64,000 nucleotides of DNA, taken from contig NZ_JACSQT010000001.1 of assembly GCF_014836495.1 (NCBI RefSeq), positions 496,001-560,000 of the forward strand, read 5' to 3'. This DNA comes from Cytobacillus stercorigallinarum (lineage in GTDB: Bacteria; Bacillota; Bacilli; Bacillales; Cytobacillaceae). Below, piece by piece: positions 10,496 through 19,460 of the stretch. A program made the position numbers and the translations under genes. Below the pieces are notes generated by a model. That model saw only the letters and a list, made by a program, of their open reading frames with translations, ran no database searches and was not told the DNA's origin. The stretch's first letter is position 1; each line of letters opens with the position of its first letter.

Positions 10496-11008
10496 ATGAG
10501 TGATAAACATGAATTGGAACAAAACGAACGGGAACAACCATTATCAATGACATCTTTAACTGTTATCACTGGATTTGTCGGAGGTGTTTTTTGGAGTACA
10601 ATTGGTTACATCGCATATGTTCTTAATTTAACTGAAGTAGGACCAAGAGTTATTTTAGAACCATGGACAATAGGTGATTGGAAGGATGGGTGGCTTGGCA
10701 CAGTGATTTCGATTATTTTAATTGGAGCTGTCTCAATTGTAGCTGCTTATATTTATTATTGGACAATGAGAAGGTTGAAGAAAATGTGGTTTGGTGCCCT
10801 TTATGGAATTGTTTTGTTTGCCCTTGTTTTTTTTGTACTAAATCCGATGTTTCCTAATATTGCGCCTGTAGGAGATTTGAAAATAAATACGATTATTACA
10901 TCTGTCTGCTTATATGTATTGTACGGTGTATTTGTCGGTTATTCCATTTCATATGAAAATGAAGAACAAAAAAAGATGAAAGAAGAACAAGAAATGGGAA
11001 AAGCATAA
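10496..11008 (+). CDS. yqhR: Conserved membrane protein YqhR
   Basis: 170 residues from the ATG at 10496 behind CGGAGGTGA. There are four predicted membrane segments (TVITGFVGGVFWSTIGYIAY; WLGTVISIILIGAVSIVAAY; WFGALYGIVLFALVFFVL; ITSVCLYVLYGVFVGYSI), then a charged tail EENEEQKKMKEEQEMGK-type. Function unknown. It precedes aroQ as in B. subtilis, but the usual neighbour yqhQ is missing here. Confidence 0.82.
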   Translation: MSDKHELEQNEREQPLSMTSLTVITGFVGGVFWSTIGYIAYVLNLTEVGPRVILEPWTIGDWKDGWLGTVISIILIGAVSIVAAYIYYWTMRRLKKMWFGALYGIVLFALVFFVLNPMFPNIAPVGDLKINTIITSVCLYVLYGVFVGYSISYENEEQKKMKEEQEMGKA

Positions 11009-11114
11009 ATTGTTAGAGGATTGATTGCATTTATTTGCTTTATTATAGTGAGTGTTCTCTATTTTGTGATAAAATAGCCATATTGAATATTTCAGTATTC
11101 GTAGGAGTGGCGCC

Positions 11115-11540
11115 ATGAAAAAAATATTGCTCATCAATGGACCGAATTTAAATCTTTTAGGCCAACGTGAACCAGGGATTTATGGCTCGGACACATTAGA
11201 GTCGCTTGAAAATAATCTAAAACAATTAGCTGAACAAAGACATGTTGCGCTTACTTGTGTGCAATCTAATCACGAAGGCGTAATCATTGATCAAATCCAT
11301 ATGGCGAATAGGAAATATGAAGGCATTATATTTAATCCAGGAGCTTTTACTCACTATAGTATTGCTATTCGTGATGCCATTGCAGCCATTGATGTCCCTG
11401 TTATTGAAGTACATATTTCCAATGTGCATAAAAGAGAATCATTCAGACATCATTCTGTCATGGCAGCAGTAACAAAGGGGCAAATCGTTGGTTTAGGAAT
11501 GAAAGGCTATGAGCTTGCTTTAGTTGCACTAACAGATTAA
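11115..11540 (+). CDS. aroQ: 3-dehydroquinate dehydratase, type II
   Basis: 141 residues, typical for the dodecameric type II enzyme, which dehydrates 3-dehydroquinate to 3-dehydroshikimate in the shikimate pathway. Motifs: the N-terminal GPNLNLLGQREPGIYG with its catalytic arginine and tyrosine, NHEGVIIDQIH, NPGAFTHYSIAIRDAI, and EVHISNVHKRESFRHHS with the catalytic histidine. The ATG at 11115 follows TAGGAGTGG. It is 18 bp upstream of the peptidase gene, which suggests one transcript with pepQ-like and efp. Confidence 0.95.
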   Translation: MKKILLINGPNLNLLGQREPGIYGSDTLESLENNLKQLAEQRHVALTCVQSNHEGVIIDQIHMANRKYEGIIFNPGAFTHYSIAIRDAIAAIDVPVIEVHISNVHKRESFRHHSVMAAVTKGQIVGLGMKGYELALVALTD

Positions 11541-11558
11541 TAAGGGAGAGAAGAAGAG

Positions 11559-12620
11559 ATGACAAAGATAGATAGAATAAGAAGTAGTTTTGATCAATTA
11601 GGTATTGATGCTATGCTGATTACGAGTGCTTATAACAGACGTTATGTTTCTTATTTTACAGGGTCTGCCGGAGCGGTTTTAATTAGCAAAAACGATGCGT
11701 TGTTCATTACTGATTTTCGTTATACAGAGCAAGCTAGCAAGCAATGTACTGGATATACAGTTGTTCAACATAAAGGAACGATCCCTGAAGAAGTGGCATC
11801 GATCGTAAAGCAATTAGGTATTAAGAGATTAGGATTTGAAAAAGATTATGTTACATATGCTTCATACCAAACTTTTAATGAAGCAATTGATGCTGAATTA
11901 ATTCCTGTATCAGGCGAAATTGAAAAGTTACGCTTGATAAAGGATGAATCAGAGATTAAGATATTAAAGGGAGCCGCGAAAATAGCGGATAGCGCTTTTT
12001 CTCATATTCTTAACTTCATTCAACCTGGTAAAACAGAAATAGAAGTGGCAAATGAATTAGAGTTTTTTATGAGAAAAGAAGGAGCGACTTCATCTTCGTT
12101 TGATATGATTGTTGCTTCAGGTGTTCGTGGGGCTCTACCTCATGGTGTAGCGAGTGATAAAGTCATCGAAAAAGGCGAGCTTGTTACAATTGACTTTGGT
12201 GCGTTATATAATGGATACGTTTCTGATATAACAAGAACCGTTGCTGTCGGTCAACCAAGCGATAAGATGAAAGAAGTATATGATATTGTTTTAGAGGCAC
12301 AGTTACGCGGTATGAAAGGGATTAAAGCTGGAATTACTGGAAAGCAAGCTGACGCTTTAACAAGAGACTATATTTCAGAAAAAGGCTATGGTGAATATTT
12401 TGGTCATTCTACCGGTCACGGTATTGGCTTAGAAGTCCATGAAGGACCAGCGCTCTCTTTTAAATCTGACATCGTATTAGAACCAGGAATGGTTGTTACT
12501 TGTGAACCGGGTATATATTTACCAGGCATCGGTGGCGTTAGAATTGAAGATGATACGATTGTAACTAAAGAGGGTAATGAAAACCTTAATACATCAACAA
12601 AAGAATTAGTTATTCTTTAA
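11559..12620 (+). CDS. yqhT: Xaa-Pro peptidase, M24 family (YqhT)
   Basis: 353 residues: an N-terminal creatinase-like domain and a C-terminal pita-bread metallopeptidase domain. The two-metal ligands are visible as Asp in TIDFGALYNGYVSDITRT, His in STGHGIGLEVHEGP, Glu in CEPGIYLPG and Glu in GVRIEDD. It cleaves X-Pro peptide bonds in the cytoplasm. It lies between aroQ and efp, the order known from B. subtilis. Whether it is an aminopeptidase P or a prolidase cannot be told from sequence alone. Confidence 0.92.
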   Translation: MTKIDRIRSSFDQLGIDAMLITSAYNRRYVSYFTGSAGAVLISKNDALFITDFRYTEQASKQCTGYTVVQHKGTIPEEVASIVKQLGIKRLGFEKDYVTYASYQTFNEAIDAELIPVSGEIEKLRLIKDESEIKILKGAAKIADSAFSHILNFIQPGKTEIEVANELEFFMRKEGATSSSFDMIVASGVRGALPHGVASDKVIEKGELVTIDFGALYNGYVSDITRTVAVGQPSDKMKEVYDIVLEAQLRGMKGIKAGITGKQADALTRDYISEKGYGEYFGHSTGHGIGLEVHEGPALSFKSDIVLEPGMVVTCEPGIYLPGIGGVRIEDDTIVTKEGNENLNTSTKELVIL

Positions 12621-12648
12621 TGAGTGAATAGTAGGAGGAACTTTTTGC

Positions 12649-13206
12649 ATGATTTCAGTAAATGATTTTAAAACAGGTTTAACCATTGAAGTAGATAATG
12701 GGATTTGGCGCGTAATGGATTTCCAACATGTGAAACCAGGTAAAGGTGCGGCATTCGTTCGTTCAAAACTACGTAATCTCCGTACAGGAGCTATTCAAGA
12801 AAAAACATTCCGTGCGGGTGAAAAAGTAGCTAAAGCACAAATTGATAATCGTAAAATGCAATATTTATATGCTAATGGCGATCAACACGTCTTTATGGAT
12901 ACAGAATCTTATGATCAAATTGAATTAAGTGCTGATGCAATTGAATATGAATTAAAGTTCTTAAAAGAAAATATGGAAGTTTCCATTATTTTATATCAAA
13001 GTGAAACATTAGGTGTTGAATTGCCAAATACGGTCGTACTTGAAGTAACTGAAACAGAACCTGGCATCAAGGGTGATACGGCATCTGGTGGTACAAAACC
13101 AGCTATTTTAGAAACAGGCTTAAGTGTGCAAGTACCATTCTTTGTGAACCAAGGCGATAAGCTGATTGTTAACACAACAGATGCTTCTTATGTATCTCGT
13201 GCTTAA
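12649..13206 (+). CDS. efp: Translation elongation factor P
   Basis: 185 residues, the standard length of three beta-barrel domains. EF-P binds ribosomes stalled at polyproline stretches. The tip residue is Lys32 in KPGKGAAF, the position modified in bacilli (5-aminopentanol in B. subtilis). No EpmA/EpmB genes are nearby. The ATG at 12649 follows AGGAGGA. The C terminus [10 protein letters not shown] is typical. Confidence 0.97.
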   Translation: MISVNDFKTGLTIEVDNGIWRVMDFQHVKPGKGAAFVRSKLRNLRTGAIQEKTFRAGEKVAKAQIDNRKMQYLYANGDQHVFMDTESYDQIELSADAIEYELKFLKENMEVSIILYQSETLGVELPNTVVLEVTETEPGIKGDTASGGTKPAILETGLSVQVPFFVNQGDKLIVNTTDASYVSRA

Positions 13207-13223
13207 TTATCAAGTGTGATGAC

Positions 13224-13486
13224 TTGTTATTTTCTTGATCTTATAGTAATATAATAATCAACTTGCTGCGTTGTTCGTTTGTATATGAAGTTTCAACCTT
13301 TACGTTAATTTAGGGAGCTTAAGATCATAATTGAAATAACATGCCTACATTGTTTAGGACGTTAGGAAAATTATTGCAAGCACCCACCTGGTGGAGCAGG
13401 TATGAAACTCCATATAAATCGGCGGCAACAGCGGCTACTTGATTTACTATTAAAGACATTTGAGATGATTCTCAGATGTCTTTTTT
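13224..13486 (+). ncRNA. ssrS: Candidate 6S RNA with its own promoter and terminator
   Basis: A promoter (TTGTTA 13224-13229, 17-bp spacer, TAATAT 13247-13252) precedes a transcript starting near 13260 and ending at a strong terminator (13452-13486). The RNA folds back along its length: GCTGC/TGTT (13265-13275) pairs with AACA/GCGGC (13427-13435), and TATATG/AGTTTCA (13282-13295) pairs with TGAAACT/CATATA (13403-13416). The 5' TGTTCG and 3' GGCGGCAACAGCGG blocks near the closing stem resemble bacterial 6S RNA, which binds SigA RNA polymerase. The loop region was not modelled, so other structured RNAs remain possible. Confidence 0.58.
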
Positions 13487-13555
13487 ACGTTGTTATGATG
13501 TACGAATGTTTAAACTCACGTTTTTTATACAAAAAACAAAACAGGTTTTTCACCA

Positions 13556-13790
13556 AGACAAAGAGGCTGGGACATAACTAAATGAGCTAACCTCAAAAAG
13601 AACAATAACAAATTGATCTTAAAACATCATTTGGAAAAAAGGTCCGATTCATTGCGCTACAGTCACTCGCTAACCGCGGAGAGGGGTTGAGCCTCCTAAG
13701 GCATTGCCTGGTCTCAGCTTTCCCTCTACTTCCCGCAGGAGTTGAGTGTCTTCCGCTCCATTTCACTATTCTTTTCATATAAGGGTTCAA
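13556..13790. repeat. Bacillus-type intergenic repeat
   Basis: It begins with AAAGAGGCTGGGACATAAC and contains CGCTAACCGCGGAGAGGG, CTTCCCGCAGGAGT and TTCCGCTCC. These pieces recur in a dispersed repeat seen between genes of many Bacillus and Geobacillus genomes (recalled, not searched). The copy is degenerate. It has no credible gene. Confidence 0.65.
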
Positions 13791-13802
13791 ATTACACAAG
13801 AG

Positions 13803-13838
13803 CCGAATGATTAGATGATAAAAATACTAATCATTCGG
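13803..13838. repeat. Perfect 11-bp inverted repeat downstream of the phosphatase gene
   Basis: CCGAATGATTA (13803-13813) pairs with TAATCATTCGG (13828-13838). It lacks a clear T run on either strand, so it may be a weak terminator for the minus-strand phosphatase or the edge of the adjacent repeat. Confidence 0.5.
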
Positions 13839-13890
13839 TTGAATCATTAGCTAGCATACTTATTTCCCAACCTCGATTTACTTTCCATCA

Positions 13891-15240
13891 TTAATTCCAA
13901 TGATAATCCATTAATTCTGCCATTTTCTTCGGAATATCCGTATTATCCAACATACCATGAAAATGTTCGGCACCTGCACCATATGCAAATAATGGAACTG
14001 GATTGGCAGTATGTCCACCCGCACTGCTCATGCCACGGATATACTGATTAACGATCCCTGTATTATATCTTTCTGAGATAAAGCTACCGAGTTCCCAGGC
14101 GGCTTTATTTTTTTTGTATACTTTCCCCCGAGCGTTCATTAATCTCACATTGAGCTGTTCGCCTTCTTCCGCTGTTAAAACAATCCCTGTATATTTAAAT
14201 AAATTGTCTACTAAGTGAGAGGTAATGAAATTCCCGTCCTCGCCCTTTTTTGTTTGTGAAAGTACATATTCTGGTGAAGCTTGCATTTTTTTTATCATTT
14301 TTCTCTTTAGCGGTTCGGTCGCAGAAATGCCCATTGTTTCATGGTCAGCAACAACAACAATCAAAGTATCTGAACGGTTTTGCGCCCATTCGACAGCCGT
14401 TTTCACAGCCTCATCAAATTCTACTGTTTCTCTCCAAACACTTGCTATATCAGCTGAATGGGCTGCGTGGTCAATTCTTGCGCCTTCAACCATTAAAAAG
14501 AAACCATTTGCATTATCAAGCCTTTGTAGTGCTGTTTTTGTCATTTCGCTTAAGCTGGGTTCGTTGCCATCTGTATATTTGCGGTCTATTTTAAATGATA
14601 GATGATACGGAGCAAAAAGGCCTAGCAATTTATCACCCTCCTGATTGCTTAATAAATCATGTCTATTTCGAACAATCGTATAACCTAACTCCTTTGCTTT
14701 TTCTAACAATGCTGGACCATAAAAAACGTCTCCACCGCCTAACATGACATCAGGAGAAAGTGTGAGTTGTTGCTGTGCAATATCTGTCTGGTCTGCCCAG
14801 CGATTAAGAACACTTGCTGTGAAAGCGGCAGGTGTGGCATCTGTGATGGCATTGGTTGAGATGATACCAGTCTTTTTCTCTTGCTCCTTAAATAAATCGA
14901 GGATGCTTTTGACCTCCTTGCCATCAGGTGTGACTCCGATCATTTCATTATTTGTTTTGTTCCCTGTTGCGAGGGCGGTACCAGCTGCAGCAGAATCAGT
15001 TACGACCCGATTCGCAGAATAGGTTTGAACAAGCGCACTAAAGGGGAGTGAAGTCAGAAACAATTGACCCTCTTTGCCTTTCTCTAATTCACGCGCTATC
15101 TCTAGTTGGCCCACCCCCATTCCATCTCCAATCATATAGATCATGTTAGTAGGCTTGTTGCCCTCTGCCGTAACAGACGAAGTATTTATTAGTAGAAATA
15201 AAGAAAAACACAGTGTAGATAAGAATTTTAATTTTTTCAC
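13891..15240 (-). CDS. Secreted alkaline phosphatase (PhoA family)
   Basis: 449 residues from a GTG at 15240, 11 nt after AGAGG; a GTG at 15249 is too close to that site. A signal peptide (VKKLKFLSTLCFSLFLLINT, cleavage near VTA-E) implies export. Active-site motifs are complete: MIGDGMG (metal Asp), VTDSAAAGTALATG (nucleophile Ser), DATPAAF, MVEGARIDHAAHS and VVADHETMG (metal ligands), and SAGGHTANPVP. It releases phosphate from monoesters outside the cell. In B. subtilis efp is followed by yqhV and spoIIIAA, so this gene is an insertion in that interval. A Pho box was not recognised. Confidence 0.93.
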   Translation of the reverse strand: MKKLKFLSTLCFSLFLLINTSSVTAEGNKPTNMIYMIGDGMGVGQLEIARELEKGKEGQLFLTSLPFSALVQTYSANRVVTDSAAAGTALATGNKTNNEMIGVTPDGKEVKSILDLFKEQEKKTGIISTNAITDATPAAFTASVLNRWADQTDIAQQQLTLSPDVMLGGGDVFYGPALLEKAKELGYTIVRNRHDLLSNQEGDKLLGLFAPYHLSFKIDRKYTDGNEPSLSEMTKTALQRLDNANGFFLMVEGARIDHAAHSADIASVWRETVEFDEAVKTAVEWAQNRSDTLIVVVADHETMGISATEPLKRKMIKKMQASPEYVLSQTKKGEDGNFITSHLVDNLFKYTGIVLTAEEGEQLNVRLMNARGKVYKKNKAAWELGSFISERYNTGIVNQYIRGMSSAGGHTANPVPLFAYGAGAEHFHGMLDNTDIPKKMAELMDYHWN

Positions 15241-15315
15241 ACCATTCACATCCTCTTTAATAGATTGTCTTGTAAATTATTGTCTCTCTTTTAATATTAA
15301 TTATTTGCTATATGG

Positions 15316-15344
15316 TCATACGTTAGATTCATCTTGCATACATT
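15316..15344 (+). promoter_or_regulatory. SigE-type promoter of the spoIIIA operon
   Basis: TCATACG (15316-15322), a 14-bp spacer and CATACATT (15337-15344) match the SigE pattern of a KMATATT-like -35 and a CATACA-T -10. It lies 55 bp before spoIIIAA, which is known to be transcribed by SigE in the mother cell. Confidence 0.65.
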
Positions 15345-15398
15345 GAGAATAGAAAAGAGCAAGTCCTATGGAGACAAAGGAAAAGGAGGACTTTCGAG

Positions 15399-16322
15399 GT
15401 GGAAACAATTCTAGCATTTTTACCAAGTTCAATCTCACAACAGTTACGGCAATTACCAACTCGTCAGTTAGCAGAAATAGAGGAGATAAGAATTAGGACT
15501 CATCGTCCGATTGAAGTTGTTACACATGGTAACTATGTATTGTTACCTTATCAAGCAACGGAAGAGGATGCGATTCATTTATTAGATAAGATGGGTCACT
15601 TCTCTATCTATACTTTAGAGGAAGAGTTGCGCAGAGGCTATATCACGATAGAGGGCGGACACCGTGTTGGACTGGCAGGTAAAGTTATTTTAGAAGGTGG
15701 ACAAGTAAAAGTGATTAGAGATGTCGCTTCTTTTAACATTCGTATTGCCAAAGAAAAAATCGGGATTGCAGAAACTGTTGCTCACCATATTTATCAGAAT
15801 GGTTGGATGCATACAGTTATTATTGGTCCTCCACAAACTGGAAAGACCACTTTGCTTAGGGATTTAGCGAGAATGGTCTCTAGTGAAAATAAATACACAA
15901 CTGCTAAAAAAGTAGGCATTGTCGATGAAAGGTCTGAAATAGCTGGTAGTATTCATGGTATACCACAAATGAGGTTTGGGCCGCGTGTGGATGTTTTAGA
16001 TGCTTGCCCAAAAGCTGAAGGTATGATGATGATGATTCGCTCGATGAGCCCAGATGTCCTTGTTGTCGATGAATTGGGAAGCAAGGCAGATGTAGAAGCG
16101 GTACTAGAAGCAGTTAATGCCGGTATAAAGTTAATTACTACTACTCACGGATTTTCGTATGAAGATATAAAAAAGCGTCCGTTAATGGCACCTTTACTTC
16201 AATTAAATATATTTGAACGTTTTGTTGAACTGAATAGGCGCGCTGGACCGGGAAATATACAAGCTGTCAAAGACGGTAAGGGTATCCGGATACATGGAAG
16301 GCAAGAGGTATTTGGACCATGA
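15399..16322 (+). CDS. spoIIIAA: Stage III sporulation protein AA (ATPase)
   Basis: 307 residues, equal to the B. subtilis protein. It is a secretion-type ATPase (VirB11/PilB-like) for the SpoIIIA-SpoIIQ channel that joins mother cell and forespore. Walker A is IGPPQTGKTT at about residues 140-150 and the Walker B region is VLVVDELGSKADVEAV. The start is a GTG at 15399 after AAGGAGG. The last bases overlap spoIIIAB by 4 bp. Confidence 0.95.
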   Translation: METILAFLPSSISQQLRQLPTRQLAEIEEIRIRTHRPIEVVTHGNYVLLPYQATEEDAIHLLDKMGHFSIYTLEEELRRGYITIEGGHRVGLAGKVILEGGQVKVIRDVASFNIRIAKEKIGIAETVAHHIYQNGWMHTVIIGPPQTGKTTLLRDLARMVSSENKYTTAKKVGIVDERSEIAGSIHGIPQMRFGPRVDVLDACPKAEGMMMMIRSMSPDVLVVDELGSKADVEAVLEAVNAGIKLITTTHGFSYEDIKKRPLMAPLLQLNIFERFVELNRRAGPGNIQAVKDGKGIRIHGRQEVFGP

Positions 16323-16834
16323 TTAAAATATTGGGAGCAATACTCATCATCGTGGCTACTACTCTCGTAGGGTTTGAGATATCGAAACGATTAAGTGAAA
16401 GACCGCGTCAACTAAGACAGCTAAAGAGTGCCTTGCAATCATTGGAAGCGGAAATTATGTATGGCCACACACCATTACATGAAGCATCACGACGGCTCGC
16501 TTCTCAGTTAAGTCATCCAATTTCGTTATTCTTTGCTGATTTTGCTGCTCGGCTAACAGAAACTGAAACGACAGTGATGAGAGCCTGGGAGAATAGCTTG
16601 AATCACATTTGGAAAAAAACCGCTTTGAAAAACAGTGAATTTGAAATCATGAAACAATTTGGAGAGACATTAGGGCGACATGATCGCATCTCCCAACAAA
16701 AGCAAATTTTGCTGACATTAGCCCATCTTGAACGTGAAGAAGTAGATGCGCATGAGAAACAGGCAAAATACGAAAGAATGGCGAAAAGCCTTGGGTTTTT
16801 ATCAGGACTTCTGCTAATTATTTTATTAATGTAG
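16319..16834 (+). CDS. spoIIIAB: Stage III sporulation protein AB
   Basis: 171 residues with a membrane segment at each end (ILGAILIIVATTLVGFEI; LGFLSGLLLIILLM) and a charged helical middle, related to GspF-type secretion proteins. It is part of the mother-cell side of the SpoIIIA channel. The ATG at 16319 overlaps the spoIIIAA stop (ATGA). Confidence 0.93.
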   Translation: MIKILGAILIIVATTLVGFEISKRLSERPRQLRQLKSALQSLEAEIMYGHTPLHEASRRLASQLSHPISLFFADFAARLTETETTVMRAWENSLNHIWKKTALKNSEFEIMKQFGETLGRHDRISQQKQILLTLAHLEREEVDAHEKQAKYERMAKSLGFLSGLLLIILLM

Positions 16835-16871
16835 AGAAATTTCTCATGTTTGAGTGTAGGAGGAGAAAATA

Positions 16872-17075
16872 ATGGGATTAGATGTCGAGATTATTTTTAA
16901 AATTGCCGGTGTTGGGATTGTCGTCGCTTTTTTACACACAATTCTTGACCAAGTTGGAAAGAAAGAATATGCCCAATGGGTCACTTTGTTTGGATTTATT
17001 TATATTTTATTTCTCGTTGCATCAGTGGTAGATAACCTCTTTCAAAAAATCAAATCAGTATTCTTATTTCAATAA
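16872..17075 (+). CDS. spoIIIAC: Stage III sporulation protein AC
   Basis: 67 residues, two membrane segments (FKIAGVGIVVAFLHTILDQV; WVTLFGFIYILFLVASVV). Length and position match SpoIIIAC, which resembles SpoIIIAD. The ribosome site is AGGAGGAG before the ATG. Confidence 0.93.
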   Translation: MGLDVEIIFKIAGVGIVVAFLHTILDQVGKKEYAQWVTLFGFIYILFLVASVVDNLFQKIKSVFLFQ

Positions 17076-17092
17076 GAAGGGAGAGGTATGCC

Positions 17093-17482
17093 ATTGATAT
17101 TCTTAAAATAGTAGGAATTGCTTTAATAGCTACATTCTTGGCACTGATTATTAAAGAACAAAAACCTAACTTTGCTTTTCTTTTAGTGGTTTTTGTTGGT
17201 TGTACGATTTTTCTATATCTTGTCGATCAGATTTATATGATTATTCATATGATCGAGCGCATTGCTGTTAATGCCAATATTAATATGGTGTACCTAGAGA
17301 CCATATTGAAAATAGTGGGTATTGCCTATATTGCAGAATTTGCCTCGCAAATTACGAAAGATGCTGGTCAAGGTGCGATTGCGGCAAAGATTGAGATGGC
17401 AGGGAAAATTTTTATTTTAGCAATGGCTATCCCGATATTAACGGTACTGATTGAAACAATTATTCAGATGATCCCAAGTTAA
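17093..17482 (+). CDS. spoIIIAD: Stage III sporulation protein AD, with no standard start codon
   Basis: The protein aligns by eye with SpoIIIAD from its first residues (IDILKIVGIALIATFLALII versus MQIDIVQIVGLGLIATFLSL in B. subtilis), with membrane segments and the conserved end IPILTVLIETIIQMIPS. Yet the in-frame codon at the expected start is ATT (17093), 6 nt after GGGAGAGG. The nearby ATG (17088) is out of frame by one base; one extra base after ATGCC would restore M-P-I-D-I. So either ATT is used, or a base is missing in the DNA or the assembly. A TTG at 17138 would lose the first membrane segment. From 17093 the protein is 129 residues. Confidence 0.85.
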   Translation: MDILKIVGIALIATFLALIIKEQKPNFAFLLVVFVGCTIFLYLVDQIYMIIHMIERIAVNANINMVYLETILKIVGIAYIAEFASQITKDAGQGAIAAKIEMAGKIFILAMAIPILTVLIETIIQMIPS

Positions 17483-17582
17483 TAAGTGTAAAGAGAAAAA
17501 TAAGGAGCCACCCATGCGGTGTGAATAGAAAATGACAACATCATAAGAGAGTAGCACCTTCCCTAAATAAAGAGGTGTAAAG

Positions 17583-18809
17583 ATGAAGCACTATATATTG
17601 AAAACATTGCTGTTTAGTATGTTGTTTATTTTCATGACAAGCCACATTGTACATGCCTCTGATGAAGAGACAGATAAGGCAGATGAGAACCGAACCGAAG
17701 AGGCTCAAGAAGTTTTTAATCCGGAAGATATTGTAGAATCGCAAATAGATACGCTCCACTTGGATGAATTAAAAGGATTCTGGGAAGATATCACCAATGA
17801 ATATGGTGGGTTTTTACCGGAAAGTCAAAAGGGTAGCATCTATGATTTCATAAAAGGTGAAAAAGAGTTTTCATTTGATCAATGGGCATTAGGCATACTT
17901 AAATTCGTTTTTCATGAATTTGTTGTCAATGGAAAACTGTTAGGAACCTTAATTTTACTAGTAGTATTTAGCATGTTTCTGCAATCATTGCAAAATGCTT
18001 TCGAATCAGGAACCGTAAGTAAAGTCGCTTATGCGATCGTTTTGATGGTATTGGTTATTTTAGCGCTGAATAGTTTCCATATCGCGATGGAGTATGCAAG
18101 TGATACTGTCCATAAGATGACTTCATTCATTTTAGCGCTCATTCCTTTGCTGCTAGCATTAATTGCCTCGTCGGGTGGACTCATTTCAGCAGCCTTCTTT
18201 CATCCAGTTATTCTCTTCTTAATGAATACGAGTGGTGTGTTAATTCAATATGTTGTGTTTCCTTTGCTTTTTTTAGCCACGTTACTCCATATCGTCAGTA
18301 CTTTGTCAGATCAATATAAGGTCACGCAATTGGGTAATCTCTTGAGAAATTGGAGTGTGGGCTTACTAGGTATTTTCCTTACTGTGTTTTTGGCTGTGAT
18401 ATCAATCCAAGGGGTTTCGACAGCCATTACAGACGGTGTCACACTAAAAACGGCAAAGTATGTAACAAGTAATTTTATCCCTGTAATCGGTCGAATGTTC
18501 ACAGACGCCACGGATACGGTAGTGACGGCATCTGTATTATTGAAAAATACTGTCGGTATTGCGGGTGTCGCCATTTTGATGATTATAGTTGCTTTTCCTG
18601 CAATCAAAATCTTAATGATTGCGTTTATATATAAATTTGCAGCAGCTGTTCTTCAACCATTAGGCGGAGGGCCGATTATTAAATGTTTAGACATAATCAG
18701 TAAAAGTGTGATGTATGTATTTGCAGCATTAGCCATTGTGTCTCTTATGTTTTTTCTTAGTATTACTGTCGTGATCGTAGCTGGAAATCTCACGATGATG
18801 GTGAGATAG
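17583..18809 (+). CDS. spoIIIAE: Stage III sporulation protein AE
   Basis: 408 residues with a signal peptide (ILKTLLFSMLFIFMTSHIVH, cleavage near HAS) and several membrane segments from about residue 120 on. It is the polytopic component of the SpoIIIA complex in the mother-cell membrane. AAAGAGGTG precedes the ATG. A 100-bp gap separates it from spoIIIAD; no gene or terminator was seen there. Confidence 0.94.
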   Translation: MKHYILKTLLFSMLFIFMTSHIVHASDEETDKADENRTEEAQEVFNPEDIVESQIDTLHLDELKGFWEDITNEYGGFLPESQKGSIYDFIKGEKEFSFDQWALGILKFVFHEFVVNGKLLGTLILLVVFSMFLQSLQNAFESGTVSKVAYAIVLMVLVILALNSFHIAMEYASDTVHKMTSFILALIPLLLALIASSGGLISAAFFHPVILFLMNTSGVLIQYVVFPLLFLATLLHIVSTLSDQYKVTQLGNLLRNWSVGLLGIFLTVFLAVISIQGVSTAITDGVTLKTAKYVTSNFIPVIGRMFTDATDTVVTASVLLKNTVGIAGVAILMIIVAFPAIKILMIAFIYKFAAAVLQPLGGGPIIKCLDIISKSVMYVFAALAIVSLMFFLSITVVIVAGNLTMMVR

Positions 18810-18821
18810 GGAGGGTTGCTA

Positions 18822-19460
18822 ATGGAATTTTTAAAAGAATGGATCACAACAATTATCATATTTATTTTGCTAGCAACTGTTATTGATATGATTCTTCCGA
18901 GTTCAAAGCTACAGAAATACACAAAAATGGTTACGGGCTTATTATTAATAGCGATTATTTTAACGCCTATTTTTAAATTTGTTTCTAGTGATTTTGAACA
19001 AACAATTATGTCGCTACCATCCATTGAGTCTACTTCTTCAAAAGAAGAAATAGAAAATTCAATAGAAATGCAAAAAAAAGAAATACAAGCCTCCTCTCGT
19101 GCATATGCTTTAGAAAACGTAGAAAAAGCCATGAAAGCATCGGCGAATGAGGAGTTGGTAGAAAAGTACGGTTTAGAAATTACAAAGATAGAAATGATTG
19201 AAGACGATAGGTCCGAGCTTGAGTTCCCTGAAAACCTTCAAAAAGTCTATGTGCAAGTACAACCAGTAGAAGAAGGGGAACAAGAAGCGATTGAAGTTGT
19301 CCAAAATGTAGAAGTAGACACAGGAAAACCGATTGAATCAGAAGCAACAACTACTGTCCCAGGTGATATTACTTCTCTTCTGTCTACTAATTGGGAAATC
19401 GATGAAAAAGTGATGGAAGTATTTTTAGAAGAAGGGGGGATGGCGAAAAACGATGGGTAA
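18822..19460 (+). CDS. spoIIIAF: Stage III sporulation protein AF
   Basis: 212 residues from the ATG at 18822 after GGGAGGG; a TTG six bases earlier is less likely. Two N-terminal membrane segments (TTIIIFILLATVIDMIL; MVTGLLLIAIILTPIF) precede a ring-building-like extracytoplasmic domain rich in Glu. It overlaps spoIIIAG by 8 bp. Confidence 0.92.
   Translation: MEFLKEWITTIIIFILLATVIDMILPSSKLQKYTKMVTGLLLIAIILTPIFKFVSSDFEQTIMSLPSIESTSSKEEIENSIEMQKKEIQASSRAYALENVEKAMKASANEELVEKYGLEITKIEMIEDDRSELEFPENLQKVYVQVQPVEEGEQEAIEVVQNVEVDTGKPIESEATTTVPGDITSLLSTNWEIDEKVMEVFLEEGGMAKNDG

Noticed and set aside
14225..14605. Long plus-strand frames opposite the alkaline phosphatase
   Set aside because: They are antisense shadows of a gene whose catalytic motifs are all intact.
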